Shown here in pieces: positions 1-30,098 of a stretch of 64,000 bases of DNA (positions are counted from its first letter, which is position 1; each line of letters begins with the position of its first letter). Position numbers and translations under genes: made by a program. The notes under the pieces were generated by a model, which was given only the letters and a program-made list of their open reading frames with translations, was not told the origin of the DNA and did not search any database. The stretch lies in contig NC_059294.1 of the NCBI RefSeq assembly GCF_017591435.1, forward strand, positions 2,552,501-2,616,500, in the 5' to 3' direction. Source of the DNA: Portunus trituberculatus (taxonomy: Eukaryota > Arthropoda > Malacostraca > Decapoda > Portunidae).

Positions 1-480
1 TTTTCATGGTGAGAACGAGAAAATCCTGCACAAAGCCAACAAGATAGCGTGAGTAAACGTGAAAGCAGGAAGGCTCCATGGCGACCACATGAAAGCAGAG
101 ATAATCTTCAAAGGGAATGATTTCGTGGTGGAGGACTTCAGGCAAGAACGCTTTGGTGTCGGTGTCTCCGTACGTGCTGTGTGGATTGGGAGGCCGGATA
201 CGGTGGACCGAGTGAAGCACTGCGGTAAACGGCTCGTGTTACTAACACCCCTCCCCCACCAACATACATGCACGCCAATGTTTTCGTCGTACCATTATCA
301 GAGTAATTCAATTGTGGATGTATCAAAGGTGGAGTTCAATATACAATTGATGAATGCGCGATCCTTTGTTCATTCATGATTGCGGTCATATGAGTATCGG
401 TGTGGGGGTGTGCTGGGGCTGGAGCGATGGTCGCTCAAACACAAGTAAAAGCAATACCTTATACTATACTATATATATAT
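1..480. other. Unassigned flank of MITE
   Basis: No gene, RNA or repeat recognised. Overlapping short open frames occur on both strands, but none shows a known motif or recognisable exon signals. The last ~15 bases are TA-rich and form the left flank of the hAT-type MITE. Confidence 0.6.
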
Positions 481-801
481 CAGGGGTCTTCAAATCGCGA
501 CCTGTTGGCCGCATTCTGCTCGCCAAGCGATTTTCGGGTGCCAGCTATCTCCAAGGGGAAAGAAAGAGAAAAAACATCATTGTTATCAGTTGCTGAGAAA
601 TAAATAAGCTGTCTTTGGTTGAGGATCGAATTCTGGCGTCTTAGTTTATAATCTGTTATTGCGAAAATAATGAGAAACAGCATCAGGTGTAGCTTTTCTT
701 TGAAAGAGTTTCAAGGACACGCAGAAAAAATATTGTCGGTCCTCTAGAAGACCCTCACCGGCCTGAGGTGTGGCCCTCGAGTCAATTGAGTTGGAGACCC
801 C

Positions 802-803
<2 letters not shown>
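481..803. mobile_element. hAT-type MITE (non-autonomous DNA transposon)
   Basis: The left end begins CAGGGGTCTTCAAATC. The reverse complement of the right end begins CAGGGGTCTCCAACTC, so 14 of 16 terminal bases match as an inverted repeat. Just inside both ends are GGCC-containing segments, as in many hAT elements whose termini start CAGGGGTC. At 323 bp, with no transposase frame, it must be non-autonomous and mobilised in trans. hAT elements make 8-bp target duplications. The flanks are ATATATAT (left) and AATATATA (right), compatible with insertion into TA-rich DNA but not diagnostic, because the right flank is a microsatellite. The superfamily call rests on the termini only. Confidence 0.72.

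Positions 804-804
<1 letters not shown>

Positions 805-871
<67 letters not shown>
805..871. repeat. (AT)n microsatellite
   Basis: A pure 67-bp AT tract that starts one base beyond the right end of the MITE. It may be expanded target-site DNA. Confidence 0.97.
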
Positions 872-2822
<1,951 letters not shown>

Positions 2823-3934
2823 CACGAAAGTGGTACTTTTTAATCATCGTACCATCTGATCGTAAAATAAGATTGTTTTGGCAGCGTGCTACTAATTACT
2901 TCGCATGGAAGTACAGTTTAAAAGGAAACTGTACAGATCAAGTGTAGGTAATATTTAAATATTTGTCATTATTATAGTGGAAATGGTTTAAGTAGGTGAT
3001 GCCTCAATTATGATGACCACGACTTTCCTTAAAAGTCTTGAAATTGCGGAAAAGAAAGAGAGAGAAAAAAAATCTTGTATCTGCATGGATCTTCCGGCCT
3101 CCTAATAACGTTAATCTCATTAGAAAATTATTTACTAGATCATGAGTCATATGCAACACCATTTAAGAATAAAAACTGCAAAATTACATATAGAGGTGAT
3201 GACAGTGCACACCTTTTTAATGAGTTAGAAAGTGAAAATTAGTTTTGAAGGCACACAAAGACAAATTACCAACACTGGGAGATAATGAGCATATTTTGCT
3301 AGTTTTATTCTGGAAGCCTCGGATGCTGAGCCCTACAAACGGGTTGGGTAGCAAAGTTATGAGAGATGGAGAAAGATTATAGAGAATGATAATAGCGTAC
3401 TTAACAAAAGTAAAATAAAATACATATGAAATACAGTATGGGACGATAAGAAACGAAGTAAAAAATTTCTCTTGGCATGAAGAAAACATTAATGGCCTGG
3501 GAAGGTAAGCAACTCTGGAGAAAGACTGGGGAGAACAATAATAATAATGATAATGTGCATAATAGAGATAAAACAGAGACTGTCAGACATTAAGAAGACT
3601 CATACTCTTGTGTGTGCTATGAAGAAAACATGGATGCTCAGGGAATGATTTAGGTAGGAAGAAATAAAGGCGAACAGTTAGTAAGGTAAAATGGCCGCCT
3701 GTCGTTGGAAAAATATAAGGAAGAAAAACAAACGAGAGCACACACAGAAAGAAAAAGGATAAACATCAGAAAATTCACCTAATTGAACTGGAATCGACGA
3801 AGGGAAGACAAGGATGAATGGACGAAGTTTGGAGGTCTTTTTGTCGTGCAGTGAGCGTGCAATAATTGCCAATAATAACCATGCTCTCATTTTTCCTAAC
3901 TATCTCCGTTTGTATCTTTGACTGTTTTGTCTCT
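2823..3934. other. Unassigned AT-rich sequence
   Basis: Nothing recognisable was found. The longest minus-strand frame (3217-3489) is hydrophobic and low in complexity, with no motif I can name. Confidence 0.6.
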
Positions 3935-4140
3935 CTGTCTGTCTGTCCGCCTCTCTGTCTGTCTGTCTGTCTGTCTTTCTTTCTGGTCTGTAAATCTGTC
4001 TGTCTATATCTATGCATGTGCGTATGTATGCATATGTATGTATGTATGTATGTATGTATGTGTGTATGTATGCGTATGTATGTATGTATGTATGTAAGTA
4101 TGTATGTATGTCTACATGTATGCGTATGTATGTATGCATG
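3935..4140. repeat. (TCTG)n and (TATG)n tetranucleotide arrays
   Basis: An interrupted TCTG array at about 3935-3980 is followed by an interrupted TATG/CATG array at about 4023-4140. The interruptions suggest an older array than the pure CT tract next to it. Confidence 0.93.
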
Positions 4141-4166
4141 CATGTTTACATATGTGTATGTCTTTC

Positions 4167-4540
<374 letters not shown>

Positions 4541-4659
4541 TAAACAATTGCATGGAATTTCTTAATCATTTTTGCTCATTCGTGTATTGCTCTCTTTCTT
4601 TCCCAATTTCAATTTGTCAATTCTAGTTTAATTTTATTTATTTACTTCTTAGGTTTTAC

Positions 4660-5396
4660 TGTGTGTGTCGGGATGTGAACTGCCGGTTGTTTAAGTATGC
4701 TGACGATACTTTCCTTGTGGGTCGGTGTGGTAATGATGACACTGCATACCGAGAGGAGGTGGAAAAGTTTGTGGATTGGTGCACCACCAACTTTTTAGAG
4801 TTAAATGTAAAAAAACAAAAGAGACGGTCGTAGACTACAGCACTTCATTATATGATCACTCTCCTCTGTTTGTAAATGGTGAGATGGTGGAGCGAGTCCA
4901 GGAATGTAAATACTTAGGAACAATAATTAATGATAAATTTTCTTTTAAGAATAATGTAATAATGTTGAGACACTTTACAAAAAAAATAATTCTAGATTGT
5001 ATTTTGTAAGACAATTAAGTAAACTAAGAATTGACAAAGATTATGGATATATTCTATTCAGCAATAATACAATCTGTTCTTTAGTTTAACATGACTTGCT
5101 GGTATGGAAATTGAAACCTTGAATTGAAAAACAAACTTTGTAAAATAATGAAGAACTGTGGGAAACTTGGGGTTCAGAACATCATCCCTCTTGTAGAAAT
5201 TTATAAGAAAGCAACTGTCCGGAGATGTGAGGTAGTACGACATGATCCCATTCATCCTTTAAACCAATATTATCAAATGTTACTCTCTGGAAGGAGGTTG
5301 AGGTCATTATACTGTAGAACATCAAGATATTCAAGATCATTTGTACCTAGCAGTATAAAAATGTTAAATGAGCAGCAGAGAATCTACCAGTAGCAC
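4660..5396 (+). pseudogene. Decayed non-LTR retrotransposon RT C-terminus
   Basis: A 5'-truncated remnant of LINE ORF2. The first clear homology is the reverse-transcriptase catalytic block KYADDTFLVG (KYADD at 4693-4707), followed by WCTTNFLELNV. One base is lost in an A-run near 4810, after which the frame continues KKTKETVVDY, then VNGEMVERVQECKYLGTII. Past 5009 another frame and stop codons intervene: a CWYGN motif near 5095-5110 is preceded and followed by stops. The tail HDPIHPLNQYY...LLSGRRLRS...FVPSSIKMLN (to ~5380) matches the conserved C-terminus of CR1/L2/Rex1-type LINEs. Upstream RT, endonuclease and ORF1 are missing. The exact clade is not resolved. It is not functional. Confidence 0.85.
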
Positions 5397-8291
<2,895 letters not shown>

Positions 8292-8383
8292 TCAATTAAT
8301 CATTATGTTTATCCGATGAGCCATGAACAACATGACAGAAAATAGGGAAAGTTAGTTCCCATGAATATAACTGGATTGTTTCC

Positions 8384-8386
<3 letters not shown>

Positions 8387-8433
<47 letters not shown>
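8387..8433. repeat. (TC)n microsatellite
   Basis: A pure 47-bp TC tract. Confidence 0.97.
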
Positions 8434-8438
<5 letters not shown>

Positions 8439-8782
8439 ACAGAGATGCTAGTCATTTCATGGGACAAGTCACGGCAGCAAGAGTGACACATTTGTACTTA
8501 GTATGAAATTTTGACTCCTAGATGACAGTCAATGTTTCAGTCATGAAATACACGCGTGTCAAGCTCTTCCATAACCCTCCACCACCAGGCAGTCACCGAG
8601 CATCGTAGCTCATTTCCGTGGTATCTTTTACATTGTGTGTTTCGGTAAAGAGAGATGAGATCATCCATGTTTTGAAACACTATAAGATGGCTGAGCGCTT
8701 TTCATTCTTGTTTCCAGTAATGCATGGAAGGAGACAACTGGTTATGGAAGTACACAGTATAAAGTTAAACACCCTCTCTCCC

Positions 8783-8784
<2 letters not shown>

Positions 8785-8853
<69 letters not shown>
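8785..8853. repeat. (AC)n microsatellite
   Basis: A pure 69-bp AC tract just upstream of the CpG-rich patch. Confidence 0.97.
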
Positions 8854-8855
<2 letters not shown>

Positions 8856-8879
8856 TTCCCAGTTACATATGAGGTGAAT

Positions 8880-9310
8880 GAAGGCGAGAAGAAGGTAGTT
8901 TAGGGCAGTGGCTGCGTGGTGGCGCCAAGCGAGTAGGAGGCGCGAGCGAGCAGTGTGGCTTCAGCCTTTGGCAGGAACAGTCACCGACGTCTTAACCTCC
9001 CTTGACCGTTCGTGTACCACCAGACTTCCTGAGCTTACTTTCTGCTTCTTGACGCAGTGTACTAGTGAACTAACTTAACTTTGAAATCGAATCCTTTTTT
9101 ATTTCTTTTTTCCTTAATTGTACAATAATCTACTCACGCCATAATGGATAATCTGTGAACTTATTTATTGGAACATCTCTAAAGTGAGAGTTATGTATCT
9201 GTGAAAGTTTGTTTCCTCTATTTGGTTTTATATCTTTTGTAGCTCCAACTGAAGAAGCTGCTAGTATTACCATTGTCCTTCTGCCCGCCGCAGGCCAGCG
9301 GCTCTTGTAT
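8880..9310 (+). other. CpG-rich patch, possible first exon (speculative)
   Basis: Within AT-rich surroundings, about 8905-9000 is clearly richer in G+C and CpG (blocks such as GGTGGCGCCAAGCGAG and GGAGGCGCGAGCGAGC). AT-rich sequence follows, then a C+G-rich block ending in TTGTATGTAAGTG near 9310, which resembles a 5' splice donor. The only downstream ATG I checked, near 9143, opens a 4-codon frame. A promoter with a non-coding first exon would fit, but so would an unrecognised old repeat. No protein can be assigned. Confidence 0.15.
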
Positions 9311-11206
<1,896 letters not shown>

Positions 11207-11605
11207 AAATGTGACCCATTAGTTAACCATAAGCACGCTGTGGTTTTGCCTGTATATTTACCAACAGCCAGGTAGAATATGTGAAGAAGCGCCATCTCAC
11301 TATTTACTTTCTTTGGAACAAGGATGAAATGGTAATTTTAGTGTCTTTTTCTTATGTTAAAGATAAGTTTTGTTTTATGGCTCTGTTTTTATATATCAGA
11401 AAGTAAAGCTAAACACAAACTTTGGAGTGCTCCTTACTTTTTGTGTGTGTTTATTCGGAGAGTTCCATTTCAGGTAAGGGAAAGCTTTTAGGACTTAAGT
11501 ATAGCAGTGTGGTGAGATAATATTCTCCTACTTTATCAATTGCCTGTGTGACGCAGTATAACCATGCCTACAAGAGTACATAAAAATACTTAACACTCTG
11601 TCAGC

Positions 11606-11606
<1 letters not shown>

Positions 11607-11668
<62 letters not shown>
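11607..11668. repeat. (AG)n microsatellite
   Basis: A pure 62-bp AG tract. Confidence 0.97.
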
Positions 11669-11670
<2 letters not shown>

Positions 11671-13074
11671 AATGTTTGGATAATATTACAGATATAGTCC
11701 AGTGTGATGAACTGTGGTTGAACTCATGACGTAATGATCCATGTAAAAAAGAAAATAAAGCCACAACAGACGTAAAAAAAAAGATCTGTCATTATAAGTG
11801 AGTTATATGTAAATCAGTGGACAGCATTAATTAAATGTTGTAGTGTCTACCAGAGAAAGTGCCGATAACCAATGAGAAAGTGAAGTGTTTTGTGGAGGCC
11901 CTGACTGCTTGTTACCAGCAGACAAACTAACCTTACTGTGGAGACACTTAGAGGTGGAGTTTCCACAAGGTAAATTGTAGAGAAATTTTGAAACTTAAAT
12001 GTTTGGGAAAGGTGGTTTATTTTTCAGTGCTCCTACTACTAGTGCAAGTGTTGGAAGTGGTAACCATGAAGGATTTTTTTAATAAACAGTTAAATTCTTT
12101 CTTCCTTAGATGTGTTTTTTCTTTCAGGGTAAGTGATGAGTGCTAACCACGATGATTCTGTAGCGAGTCTTGAGTGTGTCTCTTCCAAGTTAAGATGACG
12201 TGAAGAGGTGCCTCTTTCCTAGATTTTCTTTACAAGAAATTGATCTACTATTTCTAGTAATGCATATATTGATTCTAAAAGAAGGTCTTTTTTTTTTATT
12301 GGTTAAGTGATTTCTGTTCACGATTTTTTTTTCCATTCATCACCATCAGTACTCATAATAGTGTAGAATGCCTTGTAAACAAAGCAGCATGAAAATGTTA
12401 GAGTAATTTAAATATCTAGAATTAACGCTTGCAACTCAATGGTTTCTGGTGAGTGTGGAAGATTAATTACTAACAAGTAATCTGTTATGAAGGTTGTGAT
12501 GGTACTAAAGGCAATCACGGAAGTAGCACAAACCATACCAAGATCCAGGTTTCCTTGTTAGTCTTTTCTTGCATATATCAGTTACGAGAATCCATTTTCC
12601 TTAATCAGATCTATACTTTTACCCGTTGTTTGATGATTATTTCGTATTCCAAATCCCTTAATCTAAAGTTTTCCCATTTAAAGAAAACATTATACAACTC
12701 TTTCTTGTAAGTTGCTTGAATTTTAAAGTAGCCTTTGTGCCCTTTGTGTGGTGTACCTTGTATCGTCTAGATGAGAGCATGTATTCAAATTCTTTTGTAT
12801 TCATGTGGAGGGAGAATTGCGTGGCTCACTGTCCAGGAAGTAGTCCGAAGAGCTATGAGTGTGCATCCTGGATCCGTCTTATTGCAGACTGCAACCCCAT
12901 AGCATGGCTGTCTTGAAAGCCTTACTGCACATACACACGCGTGAAATTCAATTGCATCATATCAAGGGGTGAGGGAAGGATCTGGAGGAGACACTGCACG
13001 GCATCATCAGATTTCATGTTCGAAGTCTATATAAGGAAACTGATCACAGTGGTATGCTTCAGTTGTGCTTACGT

Positions 13075-13076
<2 letters not shown>
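11669..13076. other. Unassigned AT-rich sequence
   Basis: No gene, RNA or transposon recognised. Small frames at 12716-12916 and 12941-13168 lack motifs, and the second runs into a GT microsatellite. Confidence 0.6.

Positions 13077-13119
<43 letters not shown>
13077..13119. repeat. (TG)n microsatellite
   Basis: A pure 43-bp TG tract. Confidence 0.97.
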
Positions 13120-16177
<3,058 letters not shown>

Positions 16178-16232
<55 letters not shown>

Positions 16233-16242
16233 GGTGGGTGGG
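16178..16242. repeat. (GT)n(GGTG)n compound microsatellite
   Basis: About 47 bp of GT grades into GGTG units. Confidence 0.95.
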
Positions 16243-18453
<2,211 letters not shown>

Positions 18454-18480
18454 TTAGAATGTTAATTATTATTATTATTA

Positions 18481-18536
<56 letters not shown>

Positions 18537-18752
18537 GCTGTTATTGTTGTTGTTGTTTTTACCATGATTAACATCTTTTTAACAATAAACATCCAGTAAT
18601 ACTGTTGTAACTTCTACTACTTCTGCTACTTGTTGTTGTTGTTGTTGTTGTTGTTGTTGGTGCAATTGTTACAATGACTAACAACATTTTTCTAACAACA
18701 AAAACATCCGATGATACGGCTGTAACTGTTGTACTATTAGAATGTTAATTAC

Positions 18753-18810
<58 letters not shown>

Positions 18811-18943
18811 GTTTTTACTGCTGTTGTTGTTGTTGTTGTTGTTACAATGATTAACAACATTTTTCAATAACAAAAACATGCTGTAATACTGTTGTAACTT
18901 CTACTACTGCTGTAGCTGCTCTTACTGTTATCGTTGTTGTTAC

Positions 18944-18981
<38 letters not shown>

Positions 18982-19054
18982 TTGTTGTTGCTGTTCTTGC
19001 TACTGTTGCTACTGTTGCTACTGTTGCTACTGCTGGTACTGCTGGTACTGCTGG

Positions 19055-19098
<44 letters not shown>
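18454..19098. repeat. Higher-order repeat of trinucleotide arrays
   Basis: Contains ATT arrays (18465-18536, 18753-18810), TTG/GTT arrays (18630-18659, 18822-18842, 18931-18980) and CTG/CTA arrays (~19001-19098). Non-simple segments recur too. TAGAATGTTAATTA occurs at about 18455 and 18738, 283 bp apart. A segment containing ATTAACA(A)CATTTTT, AACAAAAACAT and CTGTTGTAAC occurs three times (near 18565, 18675 and 18850). The whole is therefore a decayed tandem duplication of a composite unit. Confidence 0.85.
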
Positions 19099-20130
<1,032 letters not shown>

Positions 20131-20142
20131 AGCAGTAGTAGC

Positions 20143-20209
<67 letters not shown>

Positions 20210-20248
20210 ATGGAAGACGTATTAGCACTTGTAGTAGTAGTAGTAGTT

Positions 20249-20292
<44 letters not shown>

Positions 20293-20299
20293 TGTAGTA
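20131..20299. repeat. (AGT)n trinucleotide array
   Basis: AGT/GTA units at about 20146-20209 and 20230-20299, split by a short non-repeat segment. L-run and S-run open frames derive from it. Confidence 0.95.
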
Positions 20300-21238
20300 C
20301 CGTTACAACAGCAGCGGCAAAAATATTAGTTGTATGTAGAAGCAGCAATAGCGAAAAATATTCCCTCTTCTTGATTTCATCTTTCTCTTTTTTCTTTTGT
20401 TCCTTTCATGTTCTAGTCCTTGTTATTGTTCTTGTTCTTTCTCCTTTTTATTTCTTCTCGTTGTTAGTTTTGTTTTTCTTGTTCTTATTCTCTTCCTTTT
20501 CTTCTCTTTCTTCTCATTTCTTTCTCCTCCTCTGCTGCTACTGCTGATGCTGCTGGTACTGCTGTGGTCTTCAGATTCAACAAAGACTATTACTCGAGTC
20601 GTCCTGAAGTGCAGATGAAATATTTAGCTTCATTATGCTTGCGTTGTAGTGAAGTGAGATGCTATTTTGATTTCTATCTCTTTAAATCAACACGAGTAAT
20701 TTTCACGGGTAGATGTAGTAACGACAGTAAAATCAATACAAAATTCCGCATATATGGCAAGGTCTAGATGAGATGTGTGGGAGCTAATTAGTAAAACATA
20801 AGGTAATGAGAGTCCTTCTTACGTTATATTTCTGTCTATATCAATTACACGTTTATTTTTTCATTTATTTCTTCATACAATAATATATCTTTTTTTTTTC
20901 GTGCTGTGTGTGCCTTTATAAAGACAGCTTCTGAAAATCTAGAGCTTCATCTACTGCTGTAATTCGCCACGGTTCCAATCAGCGCTTTAGTTAATGAGCA
21001 GCGAACGGGTGATTGATCTCTGTGTTTGATATGGGGATAAAAAGGCAAGCGTTGAGGGAAGTGTAGTGAAGGTACAAGCCCGTCACCCTAAGTAGTTGGT
21101 TCTCTCCTTCAGTTGCTGCTATTATTATCATTGTTGTTGTTTTTGTTATTTTTATTATTAGTGTTATTAGTGTTTTTGCTATTTCTATTGTTAGTATTTT
21201 TCTGGGTTGTTGTTGACAGTGGTGGTGCTGTTGATGGT
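20300..21238. other. Unassigned sequence
   Basis: T/C-rich TTCTT-type low complexity at about 20360-20560, then ordinary AT-rich DNA. No gene recognised. Confidence 0.6.
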
Positions 21239-21329
21239 AATGGTGTGGTTGTTATTATTATTGTTGTTGTTGTTTACATTATTATTGTTATTATTATCAT
21301 TATTATTATCATTATTGTTATTATTATTA

Positions 21330-21389
<60 letters not shown>

Positions 21390-21480
21390 CATTGTTATTA
21401 TTATTATTGTTATTTTTATTATTTTCATCATCATCATCATCATTATTATTACTATTGTTGTTGATATTATTATTTATTAA
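21239..21480. repeat. (ATT)/(GTT) trinucleotide array
   Basis: Interrupted ATT, GTT and CAT units, mostly ATT at about 21326-21390. The interruptions suggest an older array. Confidence 0.93.
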
Positions 21481-23467
21481 TTCATTTACTTGTTTATTTT
21501 GGGTTAATGCTCTCACAGCTACAATTCAAAAGGGAAAATAAATCTTTCTGGATGTGGCTGTTCTTGCACTGATGGATGTGTTGCTCTTGTTCTATTATTT
21601 CCATAGTGTTCTCATTGCCGACCGTGCATAGTATCTAGGAGGAAGTCAGGTAGAAAACATCATCAACAACCTGGTGAGAACAGTTGGCGTTCTTAATATG
21701 CAGCTAACAGGTCTGTAGGTGTTCAGAGATCTCGGTGCGAACTCCCCTCACACTGTGGCTCCTGTTCACCTGCAGGAAGCTGTTTGCTGAGTCTGTCAGA
21801 AGTTATTACTGACAGAGGTCGCCCGGTTGTATACAGGCAGCGTAGCAGTGGAAGTTAGAAGCAGCCCTTCCCTGTGTGTGTGTGTGTGTGGGTGGGTGGG
21901 TGGATGGGGAGGGCGAAGGGAGGTAAACGAAAGCAACAGCAACACCAGTATTAAGGTAGGCCGCCAGCAGAAGTAAACCTCCGCACCATTATCATTTCCA
22001 TGCCGAAGAATACCCTTGAGTTATGCATAGTTTTAAATTCCTGTCCCAGCAGTCAGGCTTCCGCTCCTTATCATAGTGGGAGAGAAACCGCCTCTGGGCA
22101 TCCGGCGCTCACATACAAATGGTGTTGAGATGAGGAAAGGAAGAGCTTGCTATATGACATCATGAATATAAAGTGTTTTGATTGGTTGAGTCAGATAAGA
22201 CACAGCTACGGGCGCTTTATTATTCTTTATTCTTTAATGATTATTCAGTGGTTTATTCTTCCAGGTTTACGTTTCTCAGTGGTAGGAACATTTGTCATTT
22301 TTGTTACGTCATCAGCCTTCCTGTGAGCCTTTTGTGTCTTCTGTAGCCTCCATTCAATCTTTTGATTTCCTTTCTTTCGTAGACTTATGCCACCTCTGCT
22401 TCCTTCTAGCATTCTGTTCCGTTTGTTTCTCTTCTCTTAGCGGGATATGAGTACGATTTACGTGTCTATCTCCGCTCACCAATTGAAACTTCGTTGTATC
22501 CGTATGATCACTGAGGATTTTCCTGAATGATCATTTTCTCTTCCGCATTGTTCAGTCCTCTTTGCTCCAACGCTGCAAAGTGGCTGGCCGCGTTGCCTGT
22601 TCCGGTGCGGTCACTTTTTCCTCAACCATTCCCAGCTTTTCTAAGGAATTATGTTTTAAGGAAATCTTACTTCATACTCCCATCTGCTTGTTCTGTTCGT
22701 TAGGCATCGCTGTTACGGTTTCCATGTATTAAAAAGGCATCCCCACCCTTGCTTCTCTTTAGTGTTTTTTTCATTTTTGTCTTTTTTAATATGAGATGAA
22801 GAACAGTGAAAAATAAGTCAGTCGACTGATTAGGAACGCAAGGGCGGTTGGCCAAATACTTGTTTCCCCTCCTGCCAGTTACTTGCTAAAAACTGTAATT
22901 GATTTACCCTTGCTGAAAAAGTTATGTACAATGTTTCTCAGTGTAGTTGATGTCTTTCGTTATAAGTTTTGTGAATTAAGTTGGTAATATTTTCATACAT
23001 ACAGAGCTAGCGAAATGTAGGACAAATGTAGAATGCATGTTATGCACGTACTGTTGTAAATGTTTACTTCTTGAATGTCACAGTTTATAAATGTTTTGAT
23101 GCAGGTGCTGGACGTGATCTGAATGTGCCAAGGACTCTGACATATCGCTCTTGTTGGAAAGCTCTGGGTTCTTGCGTCTGAGGAAAATAAATGATGATCG
23201 TAGATTCCATTTAAGCTCAATTGAAACATATTTTGAAGACGGAAAAAATGAATATCTGTTATGCTTTAATTAGTGGCCTTTACCAAGACATTCGGAAGCA
23301 GGTAGTTAATGTGCAGGGTGACACATGTTTAGTATAAGAACAAGTTAGCAGGTAAAGGGAAGGATGGACCAATTGTAAGCGATTTAGATAATTATCGGCT
23401 CCTAAAGTGATGGTTCCCAACACTGTTTAATCTTTAGCTCATCTTTATTATAAACATGCAACGTACA

Positions 23468-23472
<5 letters not shown>
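21481..23472. other. Unassigned sequence
   Basis: No gene or mobile element recognised. A short TG/GGTG run lies near 21875-21905. About 21640-22000 and 22540-22640 have higher G+C, but no motif was found. Confidence 0.55.
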
Positions 23473-23516
<44 letters not shown>

Positions 23517-23543
23517 GTGTGTGTGTGTGTGTTTGTGTGTGTT

Positions 23544-23635
<92 letters not shown>

Positions 23636-23692
23636 TGTGTGTGTGTTTGTGTTTGTGTATGTGTTTGTGTGTGTGTGTGTGTTTGTTTTTGT
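23473..23692. repeat. Compound (TC)n(GT)n microsatellite with TTTG interruptions
   Basis: About 40 bp of TC, then about 178 bp of GT broken in several places by TTTG. It abuts the 3' end of the SINE at 23693 (read on the minus strand). Confidence 0.97.

Positions 23693-28074
<4,382 letters not shown>

Positions 28075-28107
<33 letters not shown>
28075..28107. repeat. (CA)n microsatellite
   Basis: A 33-bp CA tract that directly precedes the truncated SINE body. Confidence 0.96.
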
Positions 28108-28480
<373 letters not shown>

Positions 28481-28947
28481 TGTCTCAGAAGGATTTTTTC
28501 ACAATATTTAGAAACTTACAGTGACGGCCAAAGACCCACGCACTACTTTCCGCTCCACGCAGTATCATTATCACGCAGTCTCCTTTGTCTCTTTTAGTGC
28601 ACCTTCCACTGTGGATGGTGGCGGATCGATAAGGCACTGCTAACGTATGCCTTATTAATCCCATAAGCTATACTTCCATTTGACAGCTTGGGTTTACGGG
28701 CTTTCATCTCCAATTTCGTGATAGTTAAGCGCAGACACGTAAGATCCGTGGCATAAAGGCATCAATGACGTCCCCTGAATATGTATGTATTTCGTTCTTT
28801 CGGCAGCATTTCCTCAACGCTTTTTTTTTTTTTTTTTTTTAAGAAACAATTGAATCTTCTGCTTCTTGAGATTATCTCCTATTATCCGTGTACTATTCAC
28901 AATTAACATGTACAACCTGATTCAAAGTTATTGTAAAATGCGTGTGT
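28481..28947. other. Unassigned sequence
   Basis: AT-rich with a 20-base T-run at about 28821-28840. No gene recognised. Confidence 0.6.
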
Positions 28948-29138
28948 GTAATTCACCTCGGTTGTCCGCTGGTCACCCAGCCAGTCTTACCCATTACGGA
29001 GCGAGCTCAGAGCTCATAGACCGATCTTCGGGTAGGACTGAGACCACAACACACTCCACACACCGGGAAAGCGAGGCCACAACCCCTCGAGTTACATCCC
29101 GTATCCTATTTACTGCTAGGTGAACAGGGCCACACATT
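28948..29138 (-). mobile_element. SINE-B, head-truncated
   Basis: On the minus strand the copy retains the body (GTTCACCTAGCAGTAAATAG, ACTCGAGGGGTTGTGGCC, GAGCTCTGAGCTCGCTCC) and the 3' end ACCGAGGTGAATTAC followed by ACACAC. Homology stops after TTAATGTGTGG, so the whole tRNA-like head is missing. It retains the CCGAAGATCGG motif that is shared with SINE-A but deleted from the 23.7-kb copy. Confidence 0.83.
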
Positions 29139-29181
29139 AACTCCAACAAGAAGACCGTTGTGTCGAAAATCTATTTCATTC

Positions 29182-29184
<3 letters not shown>

Positions 29185-29245
<61 letters not shown>

Positions 29246-29266
29246 ATTGAAAGTTCACCCAGACAC

Positions 29267-29356
<90 letters not shown>
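29185..29356. repeat. (AC)n and (GA)n microsatellites
   Basis: 60 bp of AC (29185-29244), a 24-bp gap, then 88 bp of GA (29269-29356). Confidence 0.97.
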
Positions 29357-29360
<4 letters not shown>

Positions 29361-29714
29361 TACGTTCCCTAGTTTACGTTTTCATTACTAAGATGAAGAG
29401 ATGAGGGACGAGAGGGATTAAATGGCCACAGGAAAGGGGAAACCCGTGAAATTATAAGTACACGAGAGTAGTGACCATAAAAATTGTTGGAAATAAAGCA
29501 AGGGAAGCAAAACGCACTAGACTGTTTGAGGTTGAGGTCAGTCAGTGAGTAAAAGGTGGAAAACTGATGTAGAGATATTAGTGATTGCTTTTACATTTTT
29601 CTCAGATTGCAAATGGGCTGAGGTACGTAGAGTTGAATGAGAGACTTCTATAGAGGTTATGAATACTCAGGTAAGGGAAAAGTTTACTGGAATGTGTACC
29701 AAAATTTCTTACAT

Positions 29715-29759
<45 letters not shown>

Positions 29760-30004
29760 GTTCAGTAAAGGTTACCAAAGGAAACTGAATCGTCGTAGTA
29801 CAAAACTTAATTGATTTATAATAATGCAAGGATAACGTGTATTTTCCTTCATGCCAACACCATTTTTCCAAAACACAGATGACAAACCACAAACGTAATC
29901 GGGAACCAAAATCAGTAAATAGAGCTTGAAACTGAGAAAAAATGGCGTTTCCTGGCAATGCTATCATGGTATCATGGTACTTCATTACTATAGCTACTAA
30001 CAAG

Positions 30005-30007
<3 letters not shown>
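29357..30007. other. Unassigned sequence with short (CT)n
   Basis: Contains a 39-bp CT tract at 29717-29755. Nothing else recognised. Confidence 0.6.

Positions 30008-30095
<88 letters not shown>
30008..30095. repeat. (AG)n microsatellite
   Basis: A pure 88-bp tract. Confidence 0.98.

Positions 30096-30098
<3 letters not shown>

Noticed and set aside
23408..23430. hAT or mariner terminus resembling CAGTGGTTCCCAAC
   Set aside because: Similarity to TGGTTCCCAACACTG is short and I found no matching inverted end nearby.
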